DNA of 8,265 nucleotides from Kiritimatiellia bacterium (GCA_007126995.1 SLAD01000372.1:1-8265), one strand, 5' to 3'. Counted from the first letter of the stretch, positions 1 to 7,173 are shown. The notes: a model not told the origin generated them from the sequence alone. Program-made: numbers and translations.

Positions 1-1
1 C

Positions 2-3000
2 GGTGATGAGCTATGGACCTTTTCATTCCTCGGCGGCGACTCCGAATACGTCATCAATGGCGTGGACACCGGGATCGGCTTTACGACCGCCGATATCACC
101 ATCGAACTGACCCCCACCGGCGGGAACGATTGGTCAGCAGTGATCACAACGGGTGGGACCTCCTACCCCTTTTCTGGATCGTTCGAAAACAGTGGTCCTG
201 TCTCGCAATTCCGTGCGTTCAACTTTAGTGCGGGCCCGGAAAACAATCTATTGGTCCAGAATCTTTTAGTGACATCTAGCGCCACAGGATCGTCCGGTAC
301 ATACAGCACCGATCCGACCATCACGGTGAGCCTGTCAGGTGACAGTTCCTTCGAAGCGATCTTCGAGGTCGATGACTCGCCGCAGCCGGAGTTGATTCAC
401 TACTGGAACTTCAATGAGCCGGAGACGCAATTGACGCCCAGCTACTCGTTAGTCGCCGGTGCAGGCATCGACGTCGATTTGGGACCGCTGACCGTTGTGA
501 CTTCAGGCACCGGTCAGGACTTTGCCAGTGAAAATGCCCGGTTCGGTGATGAGGCCGGGGCGCACCTGCGCATCAACGATCCGATTGGTGCAACCAACAA
601 TATCGCCGTTCCGACGACGGGCTTTGAGGACATCGTGGTGCAGTATGAGACGCGCCGTTCGGGTTCCGGCGCGGGACTGCAGCAGGTCGCCTATACGGTG
701 GACGGTGTTAGCTATACGCATTTTCAGAGCATCGGCATCACGGAAACGCCCGTGATTCAGTTGTTGGACTTCTCTTCGATCACCGATGCAAATGAAAACC
801 CGAACTTCGGGATTCAGATCACCTTCGAAGAGAGTGGGGGCGGGAGCTCGGGCAACAATCGCTTTGATAATCTCACCGTGGAAGGCGTGCCTACCGGCGT
901 CGTCAATCTTCCGCCGGTGCTTGATAACCCGGTCGAGCACCAAGAACTGATTGCGCAGGATGCGACAGTGACCATTGATTTGGACGACGTGTTCAGCGAT
1001 CCCGAGGATGACCCGCTCACCTTCGGCGCACTGTCCGGCAGCGAAGAGGTGGCTACGGTGTCGTTGGCTGGGAACCTGCTGACTGTGACCCCGGTTGCGC
1101 GCGGAGGCAGTACGATTACGGTGACGGCGGATGACGGCAACAATCCGGAAGTCACGAGCAGCTTCTATGTGTTGGTCTATCCCGAAGCCCACGATCTAGA
1201 AGCGGAGGCCTACACCTTCACGGAATGGGCGGCAACCAACGCGGCCGGCGCATTTCCGGCGAACATGATCTTCCTGCAGAGTGATCGGGACGACACCGAA
1301 ATGGATACGGACTTGTTGTTTGCCTACCACATTCCCGCTACCGACGCGGCGGTGCCGGGCGATGAGGACGCGCCCTATGACGCGTCCAACCGGACCCGTA
1401 TGAACGGATTAGGCGAAGACGGCGTAGCCTTCATCAATACCGGTCGCGGGCGCGACTTGGGTGGCGCCTTGTTGGCGTTGGACACACGGAATGTCACCGA
1501 AGCGCCGATGTCCTGGCTGGGTGGCACGGTATTGGCCAACAATCGCGAGTATGCGATTCGCTTGCTGTATCGGGTGGGCTCGACCGGACCTTGGGTTGAT
1601 ATCCTGGATGACAGCGAGCAGCCCGTCGAATATCCGCGCAATGCCACGGATGGGCACAGTCAACTGATGGGGCCGGTTGAGCTTCCGGCCGCAGCCTTGG
1701 GCGAAGCGTATGTCCAGTTGATGTGGCGATATTACTGGGCGGACCCGGAAGGTACGACGGGTTCGCGTGCGCAATTGCGGTTGGACGACATCATGGTCGC
1801 CAACAGCGCCGCGCTGCCGGCTTCCGCACTGGAATTCGAAGCGGAGCCTGTGGCGTTTTGGCAGAGTGGACAACCGCTGCTGCCGATTACCGTTCATGCA
1901 GTAGACGAGAATGGCTTGGTCGATGCAGAGTTTGATAACACGATCACGCTTGCCGCTGTCGGCGATGCCGCGTTGACAGGGGACGTATCGATTCCTGCCG
2001 TGGACGGCATCGCCACCTTCACCAACCTGGTGCTGACCGGTTTGGGAACGAATCGACTCAGCGCCACCAGTGGCAGCCTGACAGCGGCTCAGTCCGATGA
2101 AGTCGCGCTTTCCGATGTTACCGGCGTCTTGGTGCCGCAATTCATGCAAGGCGAACAGGATGCCTCGGACAACAATGAAGATCGCATCCCATATGCTTTC
2201 CGTGCACAGATTGACGGGTTGCTACCGAATGCGACGTATCGCTATGGCAACAGGGTAATCACGCCGGACGATCCATGGGATCAAAATGGTGCGGGTAACT
2301 CGATCTTCGTCACCGGCACCGCCAGTGACTGGATTCGCAACACCAGCGCGCCACGCTTCGACGATAGCGATTTTGAGGATCGCCATTACACATTTACCAC
2401 CGATAGCAGCGGCGCGTACACCGGTTGGTTCGTGACCGAACCCAGCGGCAACGCCCGCTTTACGCCGGGCAACACGGTTCACCTGCGAATACTGCTCAAC
2501 GATGGCCAGGGCGGCGAGGATGAACAGCATTATCTCACCTTGGCCGAGGAAATCACCGTCATCCGTTTCGGAGATCAACCGAATGAAGCGACGGGCATTA
2601 TGGGCGAGTCCGCTGAAGCGGTCCGCAACTTCGTGTTTTTGTATGACGATACAACAGGCAGCGGCCGGCCTTTGGCCAGTGCCCCGATCGAGATCACCGG
2701 CAGCGAAATCGATGATCGCTACGCGACCTTCTACGATCAGGTCGTCGCGACCACGCCGCAATTCTGGGGCACCTTGATCCCAAACACATTGCCCACCGGT
2801 GTGCGCCGGATCGAAGCGCGTTCCGTGGTCGATGGTTCGATTCTTTCGTCGGATACCTTTGCTAGTGGTATTCCCGAAACGATTGATCCCGATGGTGGTC
2901 TGAATGCCATATTGCTGGATGCTGGCGAGGGCGCTCCCGTCTTTCTGCCCGGCGGAGATGGCCTATGGGACCTCGACGTAAACTGGAGCACAGGCACCTA

Positions 3001-4807
3001 TCCGAACGGGATCGATGCCGAGGCGCTGATTAATGAGCCGACCAGTGGCGACCGCGACGTGGATATTGAAAGCCCTGTCACGATTGGACACCTCACAATC
3101 GATAATGCCGGCAGCGAAGATCGGAACCGGGTGCGGGGCCGCGATGCCAACATATTAACGTTCGAAGCGTCGTCCGGTCCGGCACAACTGACCATTGATG
3201 GTTCGGGCAGCGGCTTCGTCGAGTTCCGCACTCAGTCATCTATCGTGCTCGCCAGCGATTTGTTGATCACGATCACGAACGTGAACGAGAATCACGGACT
3301 CGAAGGCGTCTTGGATGATGATTACGGTGCGCTCCGTCTGCGGGATGACTGGACGGGTCCTGGCGGCCTGATTAAGCAGGGTGCCGGTGTCATGACGATG
3401 ACCGGTGGCGGTAAAGACTACACGGGCGCGACCATCGTGGACTTCGGTGTACTGCGTATCACGGAACCGGCCACGCCAGAACTGACGTCGGGCGTGACCG
3501 TCAATCCTGGCGGCCAATTGCGCTTGGTCTCAGATGGAGACCGTATCTACCCGTTCGGCGGCACCCTGACCTTGAACGGCATGGGCCGCGGCGGCGATGT
3601 GCCGGTCGGCGAGAATCTCGGTATGCTGGGCGCTTTACGCTATGACCCGGGCAGCAACGACAACCGGGCGGAAATCACCAACAACGTGTCGATCGCAGGG
3701 GCGACCAGTCTACATGTGGACGGCTCACAGAATGTCATGGAACTGAGCGGCTCGATTTCCGGCGCAGGCCTGTTCAGCAAGTCCGGCGGCGGCACGCTGG
3801 TGTTGAGCGGCGATAGCTCCGGCTATACGGCTTCTGCCATTGTCAGTAACGGCATCTTGCAGGTGGACGGTGTGTTGGGCGCGGCGGTGTCCGTGGATGG
3901 CGATGGTACCGTCGCCGGAGCGGGCGTCGTGGGCGCCCTGAGTGGAGCCGGTACCGTGGCTCCCGGTCCGGGCACCGAAATCTTAAACGCACCGTCGGTG
4001 AGCGGGCTGAACTATCGCTTCACGTTTACCGAAACCGAGGCCTCGATCTTGCGCTTGACCGGCAGCACGCCGTTTGTCGGGGACTTGAATGCGGCGAACA
4101 CGATTGAACTGTTCTTCGACGTGGAAACACTGGACGCGAGCAGCATGTTCGAGGGCGGATTCTTCACGGAGGAATCCGCTGACTTCTTCGCCGCGATTGA
4201 AAATGCCACTTGGGCATTCTACATCCGCGATGAGTCGGGAAGCGTGGAATACGAAGGCGAAACCTATTCGCTATACAGCGAATCGCTGCAGCTGAGCACG
4301 GTCAGCGCGACAATTGATTTTGGCGCGGGGCCCGTCAGTGGCCGCATCCTGCGGATTGGCGAAACCGAAGCGCCTGCTGGTTTTGCCGCTTGGCAGGACG
4401 AGGAGTTCACCGAAGCGGAATTGGCCGACCCCGCGATTAGCGGCCCCTTGGCCGATCCTGAAGACAGCGGTATCCCGAACCTATTGCGCTATGCCTTGGG
4501 CTTGGGACGAACGGATGCCTTTGATGATGCCTTGCCGCAAGGCCAGTCGATGGCCACCGGCGGTGTGCTTCGACATCGGCGACTGCTGGATGAAGAGGCG
4601 GGTATCGCCTATGTATTGTTGGTGAACGAGGAGCTCGATAGCGAATCATGGTCGGAAGTCGAGTTTGGCACGGACTTGATCGAAATCGGGACAGAACCTA
4701 CCGGTGACGGCCTGACCGAAATCGTGGAATACGAAGTGCCGGAGAGCACGTTAGAGAGTTCGGCGCGCTATTTCCGCTTGCAGGTGGTGCTGGACGGCGA
4801 GGAGTGA
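2..4807 (+). CDS. Giant secreted mosaic protein with PATR beta-helix repeats (5'-partial)
   Basis: The frame is open from base 2, and 20 sense codons precede the first GTG at 62, so the true start and any signal peptide lie outside the window. The visible part is 1601 residues ending in TGA at 4805-4807. Modules in visible numbering: a beta-rich segment (1-129); a 'LIHYWNFN ... YETRRSGSGAG' module (131-297); a cadherin/Ig-like domain (302-395); a segment with 'GLGEDGVAFINTG' and 'SRAQLRLDDI' (396-610); an invasin-like Ig domain (about 611-705); a 'GNARFTPGNTVHLRILLNDG' segment (about 710-950); a PATR beta-helix region (about 985-1320); and a C-terminal module (1461-1503 and beyond). By hand count it has no cysteine, only three lysines, and many Asp/Glu. 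These modules are typical of large secreted proteins of Verrucomicrobiota and Bacteroidota. I infer a cell-surface or exported adhesin/matrix-like role. No catalytic domain, C-terminal beta-barrel, LPXTG or PEP-CTERM signal is visible. The product is unnamed; the molecular function is unknown. Confidence 0.9.
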   Translation, partial: GDELWTFSFLGGDSEYVINGVDTGIGFTTADITIELTPTGGNDWSAVITTGGTSYPFSGSFENSGPVSQFRAFNFSAGPENNLLVQNLLVTSSATGSSGTYSTDPTITVSLSGDSSFEAIFEVDDSPQPELIHYWNFNEPETQLTPSYSLVAGAGIDVDLGPLTVVTSGTGQDFASENARFGDEAGAHLRINDPIGATNNIAVPTTGFEDIVVQYETRRSGSGAGLQQVAYTVDGVSYTHFQSIGITETPVIQLLDFSSITDANENPNFGIQITFEESGGGSSGNNRFDNLTVEGVPTGVVNLPPVLDNPVEHQELIAQDATVTIDLDDVFSDPEDDPLTFGALSGSEEVATVSLAGNLLTVTPVARGGSTITVTADDGNNPEVTSSFYVLVYPEAHDLEAEAYTFTEWAATNAAGAFPANMIFLQSDRDDTEMDTDLLFAYHIPATDAAVPGDEDAPYDASNRTRMNGLGEDGVAFINTGRGRDLGGALLALDTRNVTEAPMSWLGGTVLANNREYAIRLLYRVGSTGPWVDILDDSEQPVEYPRNATDGHSQLMGPVELPAAALGEAYVQLMWRYYWADPEGTTGSRAQLRLDDIMVANSAALPASALEFEAEPVAFWQSGQPLLPITVHAVDENGLVDAEFDNTITLAAVGDAALTGDVSIPAVDGIATFTNLVLTGLGTNRLSATSGSLTAAQSDEVALSDVTGVLVPQFMQGEQDASDNNEDRIPYAFRAQIDGLLPNATYRYGNRVITPDDPWDQNGAGNSIFVTGTASDWIRNTSAPRFDDSDFEDRHYTFTTDSSGAYTGWFVTEPSGNARFTPGNTVHLRILLNDGQGGEDEQHYLTLAEEITVIRFGDQPNEATGIMGESAEAVRNFVFLYDDTTGSGRPLASAPIEITGSEIDDRYATFYDQVVATTPQFWGTLIPNTLPTGVRRIEARSVVDGSILSSDTFASGIPETIDPDGGLNAILLDAGEGAPVFLPGGDGLWDLDVNWSTGTYPNGIDAEALINEPTSGDRDVDIESPVTIGHLTIDNAGSEDRNRVRGRDANILTFEASSGPAQLTIDGSGSGFVEFRTQSSIVLASDLLITITNVNENHGLEGVLDDDYGALRLRDDWTGPGGLIKQGAGVMTMTGGGKDYTGATIVDFGVLRITEPATPELTSGVTVNPGGQLRLVSDGDRIYPFGGTLTLNGMGRGGDVPVGENLGMLGALRYDPGSNDNRAEITNNVSIAGATSLHVDGSQNVMELSGSISGAGLFSKSGGGTLVLSGDSSGYTASAIVSNGILQVDGVLGAAVSVDGDGTVAGAGVVGALSGAGTVAPGPGTEILNAPSVSGLNYRFTFTETEASILRLTGSTPFVGDLNAANTIELFFDVETLDASSMFEGGFFTEESADFFAAIENATWAFYIRDESGSVEYEGETYSLYSESLQLSTVSATIDFGAGPVSGRILRIGETEAPAGFAAWQDEEFTEAELADPAISGPLADPEDSGIPNLLRYALGLGRTDAFDDALPQGQSMATGGVLRHRRLLDEEAGIAYVLLVNEELDSESWSEVEFGTDLIEIGTEPTGDGLTEIVEYEVPESTLESSARYFRLQVVLDGEE
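905..1186 (+). other. Cadherin/Ig-like domain within the giant protein
   Basis: Visible residues 302-395 begin with 'NLPPVLDNPV', contain 'VTIDLDDVFSDPEDDPLTF' and 'GGSTITVTADDGNN', and end in 'VLVYPE'. This is the usual layout of bacterial cadherin-like/putative Ig domains: a Pro-rich entry, an acidic 'SDPEDDPL' loop likely to bind calcium, and a final strand with 'A-x-D-G'. Such domains act as spacers or adhesion units in secreted proteins. Only one clear copy is seen. Confidence 0.7.
3356..3463 (+). other. PATR repeat 1 (autotransporter-associated beta-strand repeat)
   Basis: Visible residues 1119-1154 fit the PATR pattern 'G-x-L-x-K-x-G-x-G-x-L-x-L-x-G-x-x-x-Y-T-G-x-T-x-V-x-x-G-x-L-x-I'. 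Here it reads 'GGLIKQGAGVMTMTGGG', then 'YTGATIVDFGVLRIT'. Each such repeat is expected to form one turn of a right-handed parallel beta-helix. The segment before it, from about 2957 ('DGLWDLDVNWSTGTYPNG'), is the usual lead-in to PATR regions in verrucomicrobial proteins. Confidence 0.8.
3761..3871 (+). other. PATR repeat 2 (autotransporter-associated beta-strand repeat)
   Basis: Visible residues 1254-1290 read 'GAGLFSKSGGGTLVLSGD', then 'YTASAIVSNGILQVDG', a second match to the PATR pattern about 135 residues after the first. A Gly/Val/Ala-rich stretch follows ('VSVDGDGTVAGAGVVGALSG'), which is the common continuation in which repeated 'GxGxVxG' turns end the helix. The two repeats are clearly related but diverged, so this is not a recent duplication. 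Confidence 0.8.
4382..4804 (+). other. Verrucomicrobial-type C-terminal module of the giant protein
   Basis: From visible residue 1461 the sequence reads 'FAAWQDEEFTEAELADP', then 'ISGPLADPEDSGIPNLLRYALG', and the protein ends with 'SSARYFRLQVVLDGEE'. This is a degenerate form of the module 'F-x-x-W ... F-x-x-x-E-L-x-D-P ... G-x-x-A-D-P-D-x-D-G-I-x-N-L-L-E-Y-A-L-G' seen at the C-terminus of many Opitutae secreted proteins. The D-x-D-G calcium loop has become 'DPEDSG', and the usual YAL-preceding Glu is Arg. Whether the module is a sorting signal or just a fold is not known to me. Confidence 0.6.
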
Positions 4808-4978
4808 TCGCGCGTTAGACACACTTCCTCGACACACTTAACCGGATATCCTTAATCGATCCGCTTTAGTCGACGCTCAGCCAGCGATCTCGCCCGGCTC
4901 TGCTGTTGGTGCTTGGGACTGCTGGTAGGGTCGAGATGTCTTGGCCCACCTCTCAATATCTAAGTCGCGTCTTAATGT
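4808..4978. other. Intergenic region after the giant gene, no clear feature
   Basis: This is the first half of the gap between two converging genes. I see no coding sequence with a credible ribosome site. Small items are a 9-bp direct repeat GACACACTT at 4818-4826 and 4831-4839, the palindrome GGATATCC near 4844-4851, and a weak stem GGTAGGG (4924-4930) facing CCCACC (4945-4950) with one bulged base. None is followed by a T-run, so no intrinsic terminator can be called for the giant gene. Confidence 0.6.
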
Positions 4979-5122
4979 GGTAGGGCGAATCCTCTGGATG
5001 AGCCGTGAGCATGCTCCGCATGTGGACAGGCCCTGATCTTGCGTTTGCTCCAGCGGCTCGGCGAGACGCCTCGCCCCACCGTCGCCTGCTGGGATAGGTG
5101 AGGCGAATCTCCCAGTGCTACC
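4979..5122. repeat. Structured intergenic palindromic repeat-like element
   Basis: The 144 bases start with GGTAG and end with CTACC. GGTAGGGCGA (4979-4988) faces TCGCCCCACC (5071-5080) with one mismatch. Inside, GAGCCG (5000-5005) faces CGGCTC (5054-5059), each exactly 11 bases from its outer arm. GAGC (5007-5010) then faces GCTC (5047-5050). The apical part holds the perfect palindrome GAGCATGCTC (5007-5016) and CAGG-C-CCTG (5027-5035). A related arm, GGTGAGGCGAATCT (5097-5110), repeats 11 of the 14 bases at 4979-4992. CTGGGA (5089-5094) pairs perfectly with TCCCAG (5110-5115). I infer a dispersed palindromic repeat (REP/MITE-like) sitting between the 3' ends of two convergent genes, where it could also stop or stabilise transcripts from both sides. 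No T-run follows, so it is not a standard intrinsic terminator. Copy number cannot be judged here. Confidence 0.55.
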
Positions 5123-5153
5123 CGTCCTTTTGACGCAGTCCGGCAGATCGCCG

Positions 5154-6038
5154 TCACGCGCAGTGGGTTTCGCCTGCCGCGCGTTTTTGGTTGGCCTTGC
5201 GTGCGAGCAAGCCATCGATGATCGGTACGGGCACAAAGCGGCGCAGAAATTCGCCTGCGTAAGCCGGTATCGTGATGGCGTATCGTCGTTTGGGCCGCGG
5301 CGATTCCAGGGCATGAACAATTTTATCCGCTACATCCTCCGGCGATTTATTGATCCAGTTCGGACTTTTCTGTTGAGCTGCGCGGCGATCCAATTCCTCG
5401 CGATACAGTTGTCCATTTGGCGAGTCGTTCAGCTTGAGCGTTTCGGCGGCGCGTCGTGCCGCATTGCGGCGGAACTCGGTGATGATCGGGCCGGGCTCAA
5501 CCAGAATTACGCCCACACCGGAACCATGCATCTCCACGCGCTGCGCATCGGCCAGCGCTTCCACCGCGAACTTGGAGGCGGAGTAGGTCCCCAAAAACGG
5601 CACGCTCAGTCGCCCCACCACGGAACTAATGTGAACAATGCGGCCATAGCCTTGTTGGCGGAACGTCGGGATCAGTCGATTCGTTAAGTCCTGCAGGCCA
5701 AAAACATTCACTTCAAATTGATACCGGATATGTTCGCGCGACAGGTCCTCTAGTGCGCCCGACTGACCAAACCCTGCGTTGTTGACCAGCGCGCTAAGCT
5801 GTCCATTGGTTTGATCAAGCGCCGCCTTGCATCCGGCTGCCACTGAGTCTGGATCGGCCATATCCATCTTGACGGGCTGAAAGCCGACCCGTGTGAGCGA
5901 CTCCAAATCCTCCTCTTTGCGCGCGGTGGGGATGACTTGCCAGCCTCGCTCTTTCAGGATCAAGGCGGTGGTCGCGCCGATGCCGGTGGAGCAGCCGGTA
6001 ATGAGCACAGTCTTGTGTTGAACGAGCGGTAGTTTCAT
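5154..6038 (-). CDS. YbbO-like SDR family NADP(H)-dependent oxidoreductase
   Basis: This is a 294-residue classical short-chain dehydrogenase/reductase, cytosolic, with no signal peptide. It shows the Rossmann glycine motif TGCSTGIG (14-21), NNAG (86-89), the tetrad Asn111, Ser139 (in 'HISSVVGR'), Tyr152 and Lys156 (YSASK), and PGPIITEF (182-189). Arg40 at the end of strand 2 ('PTARKEED') favours NADP(H) over NAD(H). Across its length, including the C-terminal 'RPKRRYAITIPAYAGEFLRRFVPVPIIDGLL', it resembles E. coli YbbO, which is reported as an NADP+-dependent aldehyde reductase. The substrate here is unknown. I chose the ATG at 6036-6038 because 'MKLPLVQHKTVLITG' is the normal SDR beginning and GTGAG lies just upstream; an in-frame ATG at 6060-6062 would add eight residues but has no ribosome site. 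It is divergent from hemH and convergent with the giant gene, and stops with TGA at 5154-5156. Confidence 0.92.
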   Translation of the reverse strand: MKLPLVQHKTVLITGCSTGIGATTALILKERGWQVIPTARKEEDLESLTRVGFQPVKMDMADPDSVAAGCKAALDQTNGQLSALVNNAGFGQSGALEDLSREHIRYQFEVNVFGLQDLTNRLIPTFRQQGYGRIVHISSVVGRLSVPFLGTYSASKFAVEALADAQRVEMHGSGVGVILVEPGPIITEFRRNAARRAAETLKLNDSPNGQLYREELDRRAAQQKSPNWINKSPEDVADKIVHALESPRPKRRYAITIPAYAGEFLRRFVPVPIIDGLLARKANQKRAAGETHCA

Positions 6039-6174
6039 AAGACACTCACTGTGCAAGAGCATCGCCCGGTTGTCAATTGACCCGTGTGTGTCGACTCAAC
6101 TCAATGCTGGAGCAGAACGTTGGACAGGTTTCCGCGGGTCAAACGACGTCCTCTGAGAAGGAGAAAGCAAGCAA
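6039..6174. promoter_or_regulatory. Divergent control region between the SDR gene and hemH
   Basis: These 136 bases must hold the promoters of both flanking genes. They contain the perfect 10-bp palindrome GTCAATTGAC (6072-6081). They also contain an 8-bp inverted repeat, TTGACCCG (6077-6084) and CGGGTCAA (6135-6142), with 50 bases between the arms. Reading toward the SDR gene, the palindrome overlaps a perfect -35 hexamer TTGACA (6076 down to 6071), but the matching -10 position is poor. Reading toward hemH, TTGACC (6077-6082) lies 17 bases before CTCAAT (6100-6105), a weak -10. The palindrome is placed where an operator could act on both genes. Exact promoters are not settled. Confidence 0.4.
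6158..6163 (+). promoter_or_regulatory. Ribosome binding site of hemH
   Basis: AAGGAG lies 11 bases before the ATG at 6175. It is the best Shine-Dalgarno match in the window and fixes the hemH start. The spacing is a little long but acceptable, and no other in-frame start lies close by. Confidence 0.75.
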
Positions 6175-7173
6175 ATGAAATACGATGCCGTTTTAATCGT
6201 AACCTTTGGTGGGCCGGACAAAATGGAGGACGTGATGCCCTTCCTCGAGAACGTTCTGCGTGGCAAAAACGTGCCGCGCGAGCGGATGTTGGAAGTTGCG
6301 CATCACTACGAATTATTTGACGGCAAGAGTCCGATCAACGAACAAAATGCCGAGCTGAAGAAGCTGTTGGAAGCGCGCATGCAGGAGTGTCCGCCCAAGT
6401 TGCCCGTTTACATTGGAAACCGTAACTGGCATCCCATGCTGGAGGATACCCTGCGCCAGATGAGAGCGGACGGCGTGAAGCGCGCCTTGGCCTTCGTGGT
6501 TTCCGGCTACAGTTGCTATTCGGGCTGTCGGCAATACCGCGAAGACATTCAGCGGGCACGTGAAGCCGTTGGTGAGGGTGCGCCGGAATTCGACAAGATC
6601 CGGGTGTTTTTCAACCACCCCTTGTTTGTCCAGGTTAATGCAGAACATGTGCGAAACAGTCTGGCCAACATTCCAGCGTCCGAGCGCGTCGATACCCCGC
6701 TCCTGTTTACTGCCCACAGTATTCCGTCCGCCATGGCGGAGAAGTGTCGCTACGAGGAGCAGCTTCAGGAAGCGGCCCGGCTGGTTGCTGAGGCGGTCGG
6801 GCACGAGAACTGGCGTTTGGTCTACCAAAGTCGCAGTGGTCCGCTGCATCAGCCGTGGCTGGAACCGGACGTCTGCGACGTGATTCGCGATCTCGCGGAG
6901 CAGGGCGTAAAACATTTGGTGATCTCGCCGCTGGGTTTCACGTCCGATCACATGGAGGTGCTCTTCGATCTCGACACGGAAGCCAAAGAACTGTGCGACG
7001 AACTGGGCATACAGATGGAGCGCGCTCCGGCCGCCGGCAATCATCCGCTCTTCATCGAGATGGTACACGATCTGATTGCCGAGCGATTGGAAGACCGGCC
7101 GGAACGCCCGGCGATCGGCAACTTCCCGGCATCCCATGATGTCTGTCCGGAGAATTGCTGCATGCCGCGTTGA
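6175..7173 (+). CDS. hemH: Ferrochelatase, actinobacterial/coproporphyrin type, probable [2Fe-2S] form
   Basis: This 332-residue cytosolic enzyme inserts Fe2+ into a porphyrin at the end of heme synthesis. Visible marks are the N-terminal 'DAVLIVTFGGPD' (4-15), 'SPIN' (52-55), 'SGYSCYSGCRQYRED' (110-124), 'FTAHSIP' with the metal-site His181, 'YQSRSGPLHQPWLEPDV' (217-233) and 'PLGFTSDHMEVLFDLD' with Glu261. The 'YQSRSG...PWLEPDVCD' and 'SGCRQYRE' segments are closest to the actinobacterial enzymes, which belong to the coproporphyrin branch (CpfC); the true substrate, protoporphyrin or coproporphyrin, cannot be read from sequence alone. Cys118 and the C-terminal 'CPENCC' (Cys324, 328, 329) match the one-internal-plus-three-terminal cysteine pattern of [2Fe-2S] ferrochelatases such as that of M. 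tuberculosis, although the terminal spacing differs. No other heme gene is in the window. The next gene on this strand starts 140 bases downstream. Confidence 0.95.
   Translation: MKYDAVLIVTFGGPDKMEDVMPFLENVLRGKNVPRERMLEVAHHYELFDGKSPINEQNAELKKLLEARMQECPPKLPVYIGNRNWHPMLEDTLRQMRADGVKRALAFVVSGYSCYSGCRQYREDIQRAREAVGEGAPEFDKIRVFFNHPLFVQVNAEHVRNSLANIPASERVDTPLLFTAHSIPSAMAEKCRYEEQLQEAARLVAEAVGHENWRLVYQSRSGPLHQPWLEPDVCDVIRDLAEQGVKHLVISPLGFTSDHMEVLFDLDTEAKELCDELGIQMERAPAAGNHPLFIEMVHDLIAERLEDRPERPAIGNFPASHDVCPENCCMPR

Noticed and set aside
503..1192. Long minus-strand frame (229 codons) opposite the giant gene
   Set aside because: The plus-strand frame is continuous and carries recognisable modules through this stretch; the antisense frame has none.
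2957..4000. Classical type V autotransporter, suggested by the PATR repeats
   Set aside because: No C-terminal beta-barrel is present; the protein ends in a soluble-looking verrucomicrobial module.
4877..5320. 147-codon open frame on the minus strand across the intergenic palindrome
   Set aside because: It overlaps the end of the SDR gene in another frame, has no ribosome site or recognisable domain, and is rich in Arg/Pro as expected of shadow frames in GC-rich DNA.
5115..5687. 190-codon plus-strand frame opposite the SDR gene
   Set aside because: It is fully explained as the complement of a conserved SDR coding sequence; its translation shows no domain.
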